A DNA stretch of 64,000 bases from JAAURS01 sp044923475 (GCF_044923475.1 NZ_CP137338.1:5704001-5768000), one strand, 5' to 3'; positions 7,808-17,663 are shown, numbered from the stretch's first letter. Program-made: numbers and translations. Notes: generated from the letters alone by a model not told the origin.

Positions 7808-8704
7808 TCACGCGGATAGCTGAAATTTTTGCGCGACCTTTTGAGCGGACCGCATCGCCTTATTCTCAATCTGACGCACCCGCTCCCGGCTCAACCCCAT
7901 CACCTTGCCCACCTCCGCCAAAGACCGACCCTCTCCCTGGTCGATGCCGTAGCGCAACTCCAACACGTGGGCTTCTCGGCGGTCGATGCCGTTGAGGATC
8001 GACTCCAGCCGCTCCCGCTCGCACAGCGCTTCGAGTCGGTCTTGAGGGGTTTCCAACTCGCTCGGCAACAATTCGATCAGGCTCGTCTCGCTATCCTTGG
8101 TCGAGACCAACACATCGTAGGAAATCGCATCCCTCAACGCGCCGAGCGTGTATTTCCATTGCTTTTCGTCTAGCTCCATTGCCTTTCGCAATGCTTCAGC
8201 GCTGGGTCTTTTACCCGTCGTCTGCATCATCTCGCGGGTGAGATATTTGAGTTTCCTGATTCGCTCCTTCATGTAGATGGGCAGCCGAATCATCCTGGAT
8301 GCATTGCCAATGGCGAGGGTAATGCTCTGCTTGATCCAAGCGTATAGGTAGGTGGATGCCTTATATCCCCGCTCTGGGTCGAACAATTCGACGCCTCGAC
8401 TCAAACCGATGGTCCCTTCTTGAATCAAGTCTTCAAACGGCAACCCCCGATTCTTGTATCTTTGAGCGACGTTGACGACCAACCTCAAGTTGCTTTGAAT
8501 CATCAGGTCCTTTGCTCTTTTTCCCCGATTGACGATCGAGGGCCAATCTTCGGGGCGTTGGGATTCCGGCAGTTCCAGTACCTTCACCATGGCCTGCACT
8601 TGGCGACCTAGCTGAATTTCCCGATCGCCCGTTAATAGTGGGAATTTCCCGGCATTTCTCAGCAGAAAATTAACAGTACTGGTTTCGATCGACTTTTTGC
8701 TCAT
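7808..8704 (-). CDS. group 2 RpoD-like sigma-70 factor
   Basis: A 298-residue sigma factor without region 1.1, so a non-essential group 2 type as is common in cyanobacteria. Region 1.2 is LLTGDREIQLGRQVQAM. Region 2 reads NLRLVVNVAQRYKNRGLPFEDLIQEGTIGL with FDPERGYKASTYLYAWIKQSI (2.2-2.4). Region 3 is IRLPIYMKERIRKLKYLTREM. Region 4.2 is RSLAEVGKVMGLSRERVRQIENKAMR. Compared with the common FDYTKGYKFSTYAYWWIRQAM, region 2.4 is altered (ASTYLYAWIKQSI), suggesting a changed -10 preference. It directs RNA polymerase to a subset of promoters; which sigma (B-G) it equals cannot be told. Convergent with the ATPase gene ending at 7721. Confidence 0.9.
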   Translation of the reverse strand: MSKKSIETSTVNFLLRNAGKFPLLTGDREIQLGRQVQAMVKVLELPESQRPEDWPSIVNRGKRAKDLMIQSNLRLVVNVAQRYKNRGLPFEDLIQEGTIGLSRGVELFDPERGYKASTYLYAWIKQSITLAIGNASRMIRLPIYMKERIRKLKYLTREMMQTTGKRPSAEALRKAMELDEKQWKYTLGALRDAISYDVLVSTKDSETSLIELLPSELETPQDRLEALCERERLESILNGIDRREAHVLELRYGIDQGEGRSLAEVGKVMGLSRERVRQIENKAMRSAQKVAQKFQLSA

Positions 8705-9459
8705 CTTTTAGTTCCCCACCCCTAACCTGAATTTAGAATTTGAACGCGAAAGTATTGAGTTCGACGGGATGCCCCAACGTGCGAGTGATGCCTCAACGTT
8801 GCATCGTTCGAGTTGAAAACTAAACCTCATGTTTGATAAAGCCCTTTTCTGAAAAAGTTAGCGTAAGCTGATACAACCTCGATTTGCCCACCGTCTTAGC
8901 ACTTTAAAGCTGAATATTGAGGAACTCGTGAGGAAGTCTTCTTTTCCATGGGGCCGATCGTATCTCGAGCTAATGAAATCGCTGTTCTCCTAAAAGGAAT
9001 ACTTCTCTAAGCCTTCTCTCCTATAAGATCTATCGATCTCGAATGGCTTTCCCTGCATGCATACTCCCGCTTGTTTCCCCAACTGAATCCAACCTCGGCG
9101 ATCGCTATCTTCTCCAAGGGGATCGAATTGCGATCGTTCGGAATTTGGAATGTAACAAGACTGTTCTAACAAGACTTTTATGTCGCAAAGGAGGTTAATT
9201 CCTGTCGCAGTAAAAGCTTTTCTTGAATTTATAGAACTATGAATAGGTATAGATTACTTTTGAGTTGCAAATCGGTCAATTAGAAAAAGTCGGCTTTAGC
9301 CAATTCAAAAAGTCAGAAAAAGTATGGTAATGTAAGGTACTTTTTTGCAAGCTTAGATATCTATAGGAGCTCGCATAAAGAAGCGATAATAAAGTTAGAA
9401 TTTCTGAATGCAGATTTTGATTTCTACGATACTGGGAAACTCCATTGCATTAATGATTC
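8705..9459. other. 755-bp intergenic region between divergent genes
   Basis: This stretch separates the sigma factor gene (leftward) and the CHASE2 gene (rightward), so it must hold both promoters. No convincing protein gene, RNA gene or strong hairpin was seen. The part from about 9190 to 9420 is A/T-rich (for example 9260-9350), as expected for promoter DNA. A 60-codon frame at 8990-9172 on the minus strand lacks family resemblance and is left out. Confidence 0.5.
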
Positions 9460-12126
9460 ATGACAAAAGCGCATTCGGGCTTTGAGTATCAGTTTGGGGG
9501 AAGTCTCGATGGTAATGCGCCTAGCTACGTCAGGCGTAAGGCTGATACAGAATTGTATCGCGCCCTCAAAGCCGGTCGGTTTTGCTACGTGCTGAACTCT
9601 CGCCAGATGGGCAAATCCAGCTTGCGAGTGCAAACGATGCAGCGGTTGCAACAAGAAGGGACGGTTTGCATCTTCATCGACCTGACGGGAATGGGCAAAC
9701 AGGATGTGACCCCCGAAAAATGGTACGCCGGGATCGTTCAATCCTTGGTCAGCGGCGGACAGCTTAAGGCTAATCTTCACTGGCGGACTTGGTGGCGGGA
9801 GCGTCAGGATTTGTTCTCGCCCGTACAGCGCTTGAGTGTGTTTATTGAGGAGGTCTTACTCGTTGAGATCCAGCAAAATATAGTTATTTTTGTCGATGAA
9901 ATTGACCGGGTTCTAAGCCAGAGTTTTTCCCTGGACGACTTCTTTGTCTTAATTCGATTTTGTTTGGAGCAGCGCTCTGCCAATCCCGCCTACAAGCGTC
10001 TTACCTTCGCTTTGTTGGGCGTTGCCACCCCCAACGATCTGATTCGCGATAAGACGCAAACTCCGTTTAATATCGGCATTGCTATTGAACTGGAAGGATT
10101 TAGGGCTCGCGAAGTTGAGGGACTGGTCCGAGGGCTGCAAGGAATCGTCGAGCAGCCTGAGGCGAGGATGCAGGAAATACTGGACTGGACGGGCGGCCAA
10201 CCCTTTCTAACTCAAAAACTCTGCTATTTGGTCGCTTCGGCATCTGCGATCGACCCGCGTTGTACGGTCGAGCAAGTGGTGCGCTCCGGTCTAATTGACA
10301 ATTGGGAGTTCCAGGACGAACCAGAGCATTTGAGAACGATTCGAGACAGAATTCTGAGGAATCAGACGCGAGTGGGGCGACTCCTGAGCCTGTATCGACA
10401 AATTCTGTTGGAGGGGGCTATCGCGTCTGATGGCAGTCAAGATCAGATGGAGCTGCGGCTATCGGGGTTGGTCGTAGAGCGACAGGGTAAGTTAGTTCTG
10501 TACAACCGCTTATACGAATCCGTATTCGATCTGACTTGGACGGACCGGAAATTAGCGGAGTTACGACCCTACGAGGGAGCGCTTGCCCACTGGTTTGCGT
10601 CATCCTGTCAGGATGAGTCGTCTTTGTTGCGAGGGCAGGTTTTACAGGATGCGCTGGCCTGGGCGTTAGGCAGAAGTTTAGGCGATCGGGACTACCAATT
10701 TTTAGGGGCCAGTCAGGACTTTGCCAAGCGAAAGGCACAAGCCGCGCTCGACGCGACCGAACAGGCGAGTCGGATTTTGGCTTTAGCTCGACAGGGTGCT
10801 CGCCAAGAGGTGTCAAGTCGTCGCTTGAAATGGCAATGGCTTCCTGTAATTGCCCTAGCTGTCACCGCGCCCGTGCTGCTGCTGCGATTTGGCGGTCTCT
10901 TTCAAAGTATGGAATGGAATTTTCTAGACCAATGCTTTCGGTGGCGATCTTTGGAGCGTCCAGACCCCCGAATTGCCGTTGTTGCCTTGGATGAGTCGGA
11001 TATTGCAGCGGTGGGGCAGTGGCCGATTCCAGATCGCGTGCTGGCTCAAACCATTGACAAAATCAAGGCGCAACGCCCTAAATCCATTGGGTTAGATCTC
11101 TACCGCAATTTACCGATCGAGCCGGGGCACTCCGAGCTGGTCCGACAATTCAACGCGACCCCCAATCTATTTGGCATAGAGAAGGCGATAGGAACTCGGA
11201 TCGAACCGCCGCTGGCGCTCCAACAACGCCAACAGATTGGCTTTGCCGATCAGGTTTTGGATGCAGACGGAAAGGTGCGCCGCGCGCTTCTCTCGGTCAG
11301 CTTGTCTGAGAGCGATGTGAGCTACAGTCTAGCGCTCAAGCTGGCGCTGCATTACCTCAAGGCGAAGGGGGTTGCGATGGAATCTGAGTCAGGCGATCGC
11401 ATCCGTCTGGGCAAGGCCGTTTTGGAGCGGTTCGAACGCAACGATGGCGGCTATGTCCGCGCCGAGTCCGGGGGCTATCAAATCCTGCTGAACTTTCGCG
11501 GTACTGAGGATCGCTTTCCCGTATATTCCCTCAAGGCCGTCCTGAACGGTCAAGTTCCGCTAGATGGCTTGCGCGATCGCATCGTCCTGATTGGCACCAC
11601 CGCCGACAGCCTCAACGATTTTTTTTATACGCCCTACAGTAGCGGCTTGGTCGGCTCTCCCGAACGAATGGCGGGCGTCATCCTTCAAGCAAATATCTTG
11701 AGCCAAATTCTGAGTGCTGCCCTTGAAGGGCGATCGCTGCTACGGGTGTGGCCAGAGCCGATGGAGTGGCTCTGGGTGTTGGCTTGGGCGGGGGTTGGAG
11801 CGGCGTTGGGCTGGCGCTGGCGTTCTGGGCTGGCGATCGCCTTTGGCGTCATCGCGACTAGCGGCTTGTCGGTCGCGATCGTCTACGTCGGCTTTCTGTT
11901 GGGTTGGTGGCTCCCCGCAATCCCGACGCTGTTAGCCTTCTGGGGTACGACAGCGACAATCCTTATCATTAACAATCGCCAAAGAGATCGGCTCTTATTC
12001 CAATGCACCTTAGCCAAGCTGTTAGCCGAAGGGAAAGACTACCCCGTCGCGAGGCGCATTGCCCTAGAGTACCTGAAGCAATCGGAGCCAGAAAATCGAG
12101 CAGATATCGAACGCTATTTAACCTAG
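9460..12126 (+). CDS. AAA-like ATPase fused to CHASE2 sensor domain
   Basis: An 888-residue membrane protein. Residues 1 to about 450 are an AAA_35 module: FEYQFGGSLDGNAPSYV, Walker A LNSRQMGKSSLRV (near 50), Walker B IVIFVDEIDRVL (near 150), GGQPFLTQKLCYL, and a winged helix. One membrane segment follows (LPVIALAVTAPVLLLRFGG, near 465). Then comes the extracytoplasmic CHASE2 sensor: NFLDQCFRWRSLERPDPRIAVVALDESDI, PKSIGLDLYRNLP, DRIVLIGTTADSLNDFFYTP, GVILQANILSQIL. Three closing membrane helices and a short cytosolic tail complete it. The layout suggests an outside signal passed inward to an ATPase switch. Neighbours DUF928 and TPR-CHAT are frequent partners in cyanobacteria. Confidence 0.88.
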   Translation: MTKAHSGFEYQFGGSLDGNAPSYVRRKADTELYRALKAGRFCYVLNSRQMGKSSLRVQTMQRLQQEGTVCIFIDLTGMGKQDVTPEKWYAGIVQSLVSGGQLKANLHWRTWWRERQDLFSPVQRLSVFIEEVLLVEIQQNIVIFVDEIDRVLSQSFSLDDFFVLIRFCLEQRSANPAYKRLTFALLGVATPNDLIRDKTQTPFNIGIAIELEGFRAREVEGLVRGLQGIVEQPEARMQEILDWTGGQPFLTQKLCYLVASASAIDPRCTVEQVVRSGLIDNWEFQDEPEHLRTIRDRILRNQTRVGRLLSLYRQILLEGAIASDGSQDQMELRLSGLVVERQGKLVLYNRLYESVFDLTWTDRKLAELRPYEGALAHWFASSCQDESSLLRGQVLQDALAWALGRSLGDRDYQFLGASQDFAKRKAQAALDATEQASRILALARQGARQEVSSRRLKWQWLPVIALAVTAPVLLLRFGGLFQSMEWNFLDQCFRWRSLERPDPRIAVVALDESDIAAVGQWPIPDRVLAQTIDKIKAQRPKSIGLDLYRNLPIEPGHSELVRQFNATPNLFGIEKAIGTRIEPPLALQQRQQIGFADQVLDADGKVRRALLSVSLSESDVSYSLALKLALHYLKAKGVAMESESGDRIRLGKAVLERFERNDGGYVRAESGGYQILLNFRGTEDRFPVYSLKAVLNGQVPLDGLRDRIVLIGTTADSLNDFFYTPYSSGLVGSPERMAGVILQANILSQILSAALEGRSLLRVWPEPMEWLWVLAWAGVGAALGWRWRSGLAIAFGVIATSGLSVAIVYVGFLLGWWLPAIPTLLAFWGTTATILIINNRQRDRLLFQCTLAKLLAEGKDYPVARRIALEYLKQSEPENRADIERYLT

Positions 12127-12299
12127 CCTGCATTATTCATGACGATTTTGGAAAATCCTCGAAATCTATGCCAACCAAACAATCTGGCGATTTGCCTAAA
12201 AAACAGTCTGTTTTTGGAGGGTGCCGTTCCATCTGTGTTCTGGCGATTGGGGAATAATCCAGGCTAGGCAAGTTGACCTAGGCAAGCAACGAACGCTGA

Positions 12300-12373
12300 G
12301 GCTATTCCCGAAATAGAAATTACCCATCATTCTGTAGGGGCGCAGGGCCTTGCGCCCCTACGACTCGGTATTC
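12300..12373 (+). repeat. 74-bp dispersed palindromic repeat, copy 1
   Basis: Starts GGCTATTCCCGAAATA and ends CGACTCGGTATTC. Its centre (12334-12361) is a near-perfect hairpin with arms GTAGGGGCGCA and TGCGCCCCTAC. A second copy of the same length lies inverted at 33734-33807 with only scattered differences. It sits between the converging CHASE2 and DUF928 genes and could also act as a terminator. Confidence 0.8.
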
Positions 12374-12390
12374 CCTTTTCAAGAATTGCT

Positions 12391-13182
12391 TTACTCAAAC
12401 CGGAGCGGTTCCATGGAAACGATGTCCAACCCTTCCGATTTGAGAACGCTAGCCCAAGTGCCTGTCAGATCTGGGTTGGCGGGCTGAGAGCGCAACTCTT
12501 GAGCCAGCACGGTCAGCATGTCGTACCAAAGACCCTGTTCTCCATTCCAGGAAGCTCGATCCAGGGCTGTGTCCCGAACGATCGACTCGGATGGAGACAC
12601 GCGTTGCACCCAAGCGGCGACCGCCGGATCGTTGGGGCCTGGTCTTTCGCCGCACACCAGAACGACGGCCCACTGATAGCTTTCCCCGATCTTGAGGGGA
12701 GGGGCATCCGCTGGGGGCTGGAGACTAAAAATACCAGAGGAACTCGGGACGGGGAAAACCCACTGGGAATGGTAGGAGGCATCTTCTTTTTGCACGCTCA
12801 ACACGACCTGTCGGGCAGAGGTTTGAGGAAGATGCACCCAAAACGTAGGACGCTCTGCCATCGTCAATCCGATGTTGCTCGGAGGGACGAGGGCCATCAG
12901 CGGAAGCTGGCGGGCCAGCTCGCTTGAGGTCGGTGCTGAGGCTAAGTCTTGAGGACATTGGCGACCCCGCGACCCCGCGCCGACCGTTCGATCGGGCCTG
13001 CGATCGCGCGCGGGTGGCTTGAACAATACTTTTGGGGCCGAAACCCTCCCCCTCGCGATCGCACCCCTCGCGATCTCATTTGCGGGCATCTTAGCGGGCA
13101 ATGGCGTCGCAAAGGCCGTTCCTGTTGCAATTAACAACAACCCTAGGGCGACGAGACCCGAAGAATGGTGGTGGTTTGACAT
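12391..13182 (-). CDS. exported DUF928 protein
   Basis: A 263-residue protein with an N-terminal signal peptide (LVALGLLLIATGTAFA, cleavage near residue 25) and a basic linker, then the DUF928 body: ALVPPSNIGLTMAERPTFWVHLP, VVLSVQKEDASYHSQWVFPVP, GIFSLQPPADAPPLKIGESYQWAVVLVCG, and a helical C-terminus ending GLDIVSMEPLRFE. Function unknown; the middle looks like an Ig-like beta domain. DUF928 genes commonly neighbour TPR-CHAT, CHASE2 and haemagglutinin-like genes in cyanobacteria, as here. It follows the CHAT gene on the same strand after 205 bases. A GGGGAGGAA ribosome site precedes ATG 13182. Confidence 0.85.
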   Translation of the reverse strand: MSNHHHSSGLVALGLLLIATGTAFATPLPAKMPANEIARGAIARGRVSAPKVLFKPPARDRRPDRTVGAGSRGRQCPQDLASAPTSSELARQLPLMALVPPSNIGLTMAERPTFWVHLPQTSARQVVLSVQKEDASYHSQWVFPVPSSSGIFSLQPPADAPPLKIGESYQWAVVLVCGERPGPNDPAVAAWVQRVSPSESIVRDTALDRASWNGEQGLWYDMLTVLAQELRSQPANPDLTGTWASVLKSEGLDIVSMEPLRFE

Positions 13183-13387
13183 AACAACGTTCCTCCCCTG
13201 TTTTTTGGCCCTTGAGTCCTCTTGAAACTGTTAGGCTCGCGATTTTAAGCTATTGCCTCATCTGAGGTCACACTTTACTTGTCCCAGAAAAAGCAGGTTG
13301 ACGCAATAGGAAAAGTTCAGGCATTTTTTAAAGTGAAAACCAAACGGATGGGAGAAGTCAGAAAAGTCTGTTTTACTCAGGTTTCAA

Positions 13388-16237
13388 TCAAAGCCAATTT
13401 CCCACTAGAACGAACGGTGCCCAGTAGTAGGGATGCTGGTACCGAGGCGATTTTAAGAGAGAGAGTTGGGCTTGACGCAGGGCCTGGGCTTTACTCACGC
13501 CAGGTTGCAGCGCCTTATAAAAGTTCGTCATTAAGTCAGCCGTAGACTGGTCTTGCACCGACCAAAGGGTAGCCAAGGTACTGCGCGCCCCCGACCGTAC
13601 GGCAACGCCTGCAAGCCCTAAGGTGGCGCGTTTGTCTCCCGCTGCAGTTTGACAAGCGCTCAAGATCAGGAGTTCGATCGGATTGGTCCGAGAGCGATCG
13701 CCGTCTCTCAGGAGCTGGTCTAAGTTTTTGACATTGACGCGCTCGTCCCAAGTCAGCAAAAAGGTGTTTTCGGCTCGGGATGAAAATTGAGCGTGGGTGG
13801 CCAGGTGAATCCCGGAAAACGGGGTGGCCTCGATGGTCGTTCGCAGGCGATCGCGAGTAAATTGCCCGTTCAGGAGCACCTGGGACGGCACGGTACCGGA
13901 AATTTCTTTCACTTCCTGCTCTACTCCAGGTAGCGGAGAAAAACCTTGACGGGATTCCGCCAAGCCGCCGACCAAGGTTTTGGTTTTTTCCGTGGAGCGG
14001 GGGCGGGAACTCAAAAGCTGAAGCCCAGGGGTTAGTGCGAGGTTGTATGTTTCGGCGAGGTACTGTTTTCCATCGTGGAGCGCGGCGACCGGAATGCTTC
14101 TCAAGGCACCGTCTAAAACGAATACGAGGGTTTCGATACCGCTATTTTTGAGTTCTGCTGCCGCAGGGCGCAGGAGCCAGTCGTACAGTTTTTGCTTGGG
14201 CTGGAGCGGGTTGGGGTTGAAGATAAAAGGATTTAAAGTGGCGTAAAGGTCGTCAACGGTGCGATCGACTTCTCCGTAACCTTGAGGGTCTGACTTTAGC
14301 GCGGTTGCGTAGTAACGCAGGGGTTTTCCGGGCAACGATAAAATCACGGCCAGCCGCTCTGGCAGCACGATGCCGTAGACGACTGCCGCCTTGGGGTCAA
14401 GGCGATCGATGGGCTGAGCGCGAGCTTCGATACAAGCTTCCCGGAAGAAGTTGTTCAGTTCTGCCAACTGAAGGGATTCGATGACGTCGCGGGCTAACTT
14501 GAGCTGTGCTTGCCCGGAGGTTTCGGGCTGGAGCAGCAACTCGACTAACTCTCGATAGACGGGTTCGACGCGATCGCGGAAGGTGAACTGAATGTCTGGG
14601 TCGGTAGCGACGAGGTCGCGACGCAGGGACTGAAGGGTTTCGTAGGCGAGGGTATAGGCGGCGATCGCCTCTTTTTGCTTGCCTTGCCGATGGTAGAGCC
14701 TGCCGAGCTGCCACTGCCACAGGTAAATCAGTTCGGGGTTGTTAAAGGCAGAGAGTTGCTGGACCGCCTGTTCCGTCAACTGCTGCGAGGTGGCCAAGGT
14801 TCCGGTCTGTTGGGAGACGGCAGCGACATAGCCTAGGGCGTTGGCGGCGGCGGCCCGATCTCCGAGGATCTGGGCCTGACGGTAGGCCGTGGTGGCGAGG
14901 GTTTGAATATCCGACCAAGAGGGGATCTGAGCGGCCTGAAGCGGAGTATCGGCGGCGGAAGTTGGGGCGGCGGAAGTTGGGGCGGCGTTGGCGAAGAGGC
15001 AAGGCTGCAAAATCGGAGAAGCGAGCTTGGCGCTGCTGGGATTGACGCCAGCCTGAAGGCACATGAGATTTTGCGCCAGCTTCAGTTGGGCCGAGACCGC
15101 CGCAGGGCTGGGGGGCAGTTGCGCCAGACGGCTTTGGAGGCGAGATAACAGGTCGGGGACGATCGCCCACTGTCGCATTTCGATCGACAAGTTGAGCAGA
15201 TTGAGCTGTGACTGGACGCCCACGGTGGGAGCCGCTTCGGCGCTGCGATAGCAGGCGATCGCCTGTCGATAAAAGCCCGCCGCGCCCCCGGTTGCTTCGG
15301 CCAAACAGGCTTCGGGTGGGGGACTCGCGAAGTCTTTGGGGAGTTTGAGGGTGGGACTGGCCTGGGTTGCGAGCGCTCTATTGGCCAAGGCGCGGGCCGT
15401 ATTACCCGAGCTGAGGGAGAGGGCCGCAAGGGTCGGGGCATCGCCGAGGGGTTGGGCTAACTGCCAACCTTTTTTTAGGGCCACCTGGGACTGTTCCGGT
15501 TGACCGACCACCCGCAGAATATTGCCCAGGCTGCGCAGGCCCAAAATCTGAAGGGGGGCAGGCAGGGACGATGCGTTTGGGGTTTGCAAGGCGGCGGTTG
15601 ATAGCTCGCAGCCCTTATGGGCGATGGACAATGCGTCTAAGACGGTTTGACAGGCCTGGGGATATAGCCCCAAATCTTGCAAGGCTTGAGCTTGGTTGAT
15701 CTGACTGGCGATCGCCCCGTTCGCATTGCCCGAGTTGCGATGCAGTTGGGCGCTGGTTTTCCAGGTTTTGAGGGCGTCGTTCGGTTGTCCCACGGCCTGC
15801 TGGAGCTGCCCTTGAATGTCTAAGGTGGCAGCCAGGATGCGCTGTCGATTTGGGGTGGGGCTTTGGGCGTTGAGGAGGGCCAGACTTTGGGCGATCGCCG
15901 CTTTAGCCGCATCCCATTTCCCCAACTGCTGCGCGGTGAGGGAAAGATTGCTGAGCGCCATGGCCTGATTCAGGCGATCGCCCTGGGCGGCATGGCGATC
16001 GGCCGCCTGCTGCCAGAGGACTTCTGCTTCTGCATAGCGTCCCGCTCGATACAGTTCCTTGGCCGACTCGATTGGGCTAGAGGCCGACTGAACCGGGGGC
16101 GCTGGCGTGGAGGCCGAAACCGGGGCGGTCAGGAGCGGAACGATCGGGCTTAAGCCGCAGAGAAGGGCAGCTAGGACGGGCGATCGCCCCCTGAATTGTC
16201 TTTGGGCAAAACGCTGAATTCTGGAGTACTGTCCCAC
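13388..16237 (-). CDS. exported TPR protein with CHAT caspase-like peptidase domain
   Basis: A 949-residue protein. An N-terminal export signal (LAALLCGLSPIVPLLTAPVSA, to about residue 43) precedes many TPR helices (about 50-560). The C-terminal CHAT domain (about 640-949) has FVLDGALRSIPVAAL, the catalytic His in IHLATHAQFS (His 815) and the catalytic Cys in LLILSACQTA (Cys 862), so both dyad residues are present. The start is GTG at 16237, chosen because AGGAGG lies 9 bases before it. CHAT proteases cut specific partner proteins; the TPR part would choose them. The likely partner set is the secretion and adhesin genes of the region, an inference. Downstream DUF928 is co-oriented. Confidence 0.9.
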   Translation of the reverse strand: MGQYSRIQRFAQRQFRGRSPVLAALLCGLSPIVPLLTAPVSASTPAPPVQSASSPIESAKELYRAGRYAEAEVLWQQAADRHAAQGDRLNQAMALSNLSLTAQQLGKWDAAKAAIAQSLALLNAQSPTPNRQRILAATLDIQGQLQQAVGQPNDALKTWKTSAQLHRNSGNANGAIASQINQAQALQDLGLYPQACQTVLDALSIAHKGCELSTAALQTPNASSLPAPLQILGLRSLGNILRVVGQPEQSQVALKKGWQLAQPLGDAPTLAALSLSSGNTARALANRALATQASPTLKLPKDFASPPPEACLAEATGGAAGFYRQAIACYRSAEAAPTVGVQSQLNLLNLSIEMRQWAIVPDLLSRLQSRLAQLPPSPAAVSAQLKLAQNLMCLQAGVNPSSAKLASPILQPCLFANAAPTSAAPTSAADTPLQAAQIPSWSDIQTLATTAYRQAQILGDRAAAANALGYVAAVSQQTGTLATSQQLTEQAVQQLSAFNNPELIYLWQWQLGRLYHRQGKQKEAIAAYTLAYETLQSLRRDLVATDPDIQFTFRDRVEPVYRELVELLLQPETSGQAQLKLARDVIESLQLAELNNFFREACIEARAQPIDRLDPKAAVVYGIVLPERLAVILSLPGKPLRYYATALKSDPQGYGEVDRTVDDLYATLNPFIFNPNPLQPKQKLYDWLLRPAAAELKNSGIETLVFVLDGALRSIPVAALHDGKQYLAETYNLALTPGLQLLSSRPRSTEKTKTLVGGLAESRQGFSPLPGVEQEVKEISGTVPSQVLLNGQFTRDRLRTTIEATPFSGIHLATHAQFSSRAENTFLLTWDERVNVKNLDQLLRDGDRSRTNPIELLILSACQTAAGDKRATLGLAGVAVRSGARSTLATLWSVQDQSTADLMTNFYKALQPGVSKAQALRQAQLSLLKSPRYQHPYYWAPFVLVGNWL

Positions 16238-16620
16238 GGCCTTTGGCCTCCTGATTAATTCTTTTTAAAGGCTCAATTTTGGTCCCTAACAGATCGAGTT
16301 ATCTATCTGTATTCAAGATCGAGTCTAAACTGACGGTCATCCGATCGAGTCAATCGTTTTTGTTACCTGATTTTATCCGATTTTTTCGGCGGCGCAGAGA
16401 GGATCTCATCTTGAGTGCGTACAGCTTAAGTTGCCAGTGTTATTGAGGATACAGTAAGAACCTGATTTTTTCGTATTGCGGCTCTGTTCGTTTCCAATCA
16501 GTATGTCTGCATAGACAAAATTATACAAGCAATTTTAATTAAAGTTTTCGGTCTTTCTACGCTGTCATTGAAAATGGTTCAAATAGCGCAATCGATCTAA
16601 CTCCCAGGGGGTATTAAACA
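16238..16620. other. 383-bp intergenic region
   Basis: Lies between the CHAT gene (leftward) and the transposase remnant (rightward). It contains several GATCGAGT words (16292-16355) and an A/T-rich stretch near 16500-16560. No gene, RNA or strong hairpin was recognised. It probably contains the CHAT promoter and the decayed left side of the ISL3-type element. Confidence 0.4.
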
Positions 16621-16842
16621 ATGGATTTGCACTTAGATCGACTTCTAAATTTACCTGAGATGAAGGTGGAAAACTGCGAGCAGTTAGATTTTGTGAATTG
16701 GCGGCGTCGATACACCCAACGCTACGAAGCCTATATTTTTCAAAACGTTCAGTATTCCAGTATTGAAAAAGTAAGTCGAGAAGAAGGACTCACCTGGGAT
16801 CGGGTGGATGGTATTTTCGACCTGATAGGGCTGAAGCAGTAA
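16621..16842 (+). pseudogene. ISL3-family transposase remnant with internal deletion
   Basis: The 73-codon frame joins two well separated parts of an ISL3 transposase. Residues 1-21 (MDLHLDRLLNLPEMKVENCE) match the usual extreme N-terminus. From about residue 22, LDFVNWRRRYTQRYEAYIF and SSIEKVSREEGLTWDRVDGIF match the helix-turn-helix region, normally about 80 residues further on. The zinc-ribbon between them is gone, in frame. The whole DDE catalytic domain after the HTH is also missing, and the frame ends at TAA 16842. The residual HTH could in theory still bind ISL3 ends, but the simplest reading is decay. Family assignment is from memory of cyanobacterial ISL3 sequences. Confidence 0.8.
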
Positions 16843-17038
16843 ATAAAATTGATTTAACTTTTTATAAAACCTTCAAGCCTATTTGAAGCGCATTCTTCAT
16901 TCCTGCATCAGCCGCCGGAGTAGGGGACTAGAGCGCCGAGTGCAATGTCTGAGCAACTTTTTAACTCATCTCTAATATTTTTATTCATCAATTCATTAGT
17001 GCTATCCAATATTTCCTAGAAAATCTGGAGGGTTGAAT

Positions 17039-17602
17039 ATGCTTTTCGATCCGTTTCCGCTGTCTAATAGTCTGGGGTTTCTCGCCTTGGGGGGCTATAT
17101 CGCCACCCTGCTGCCCACCAATTTAAGAATTGTCTTTCCGCAAACGAAGCAGTCTGCAATGCCAAAATGGTTGCTCAAAAATCGACGCGCGATCGGCATT
17201 CTGTCATTCTGCTTGACTTTGGGGCATGGATACCTATTGGTGGTCAAGAGAGATTTCGACTTTTTCGATCCTTCAACTTTTTGGGTTTATATCCAAGGCG
17301 TAACAACCTTTATTATTTTGGCGCTATTGACCATCACCTCCAATGATTGGAGCGTCAAAAGACTTAAAAAGAACTGGAAGCGGCTCCACAATCTCACTTA
17401 TTTAGCCATGTTTTTATTGACTTGGCACGTGTGGGACAAGATGGCCGATCACTGGAGCGCGCTGACGCCGCTGGGGTTAATCGTTATTATTTCTATTAAC
17501 ATTCTCTATCTATGTCGTCGCTGGATCGAACGGCGCAAAAAACAGCAAAACTCTAAACCAAAAATATCGGAACCGCAAGTTCGAGAAAAGATTGCAGCTT
17601 AG
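17039..17602 (+). CDS. ferric reductase-like haem membrane protein (MsrQ/YedZ-like)
   Basis: From ATG 17039 the protein has 187 residues; GGAGGG at 17027-17032 is well placed for it, whereas the TTG at 17033 sits directly on that site. About five membrane segments are visible. Histidines in LTLGHGYLLV and in LHNLTYLAMFLLTWHVWDKMADH are placed as haem ligands in two helices, as in the ferric-reductase-like family (MsrQ, YedZ, NOX). There is no flavin or NAD domain, so it would need a partner. The C-terminus is a basic cytosolic tail. It is followed after 61 bases by the WD40 gene. The likely role is electron transfer across the membrane; substrate unknown. Confidence 0.75.
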   Translation: MLFDPFPLSNSLGFLALGGYIATLLPTNLRIVFPQTKQSAMPKWLLKNRRAIGILSFCLTLGHGYLLVVKRDFDFFDPSTFWVYIQGVTTFIILALLTITSNDWSVKRLKKNWKRLHNLTYLAMFLLTWHVWDKMADHWSALTPLGLIVIISINILYLCRRWIERRKKQQNSKPKISEPQVREKIAA

Positions 17603-17663
17603 TCCTTTGAGACATTGTTCTTCCCCATCGAACATGGAATCTCCAGCTATGAGGGTACTGCAA

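Noticed and set aside
8990..9172. 60-codon minus-strand frame in the sigma/CHASE2 spacer
   Set aside because: No ribosome site, no family resemblance and no coupling to neighbours; a frame this short is expected by chance in 755 bases.
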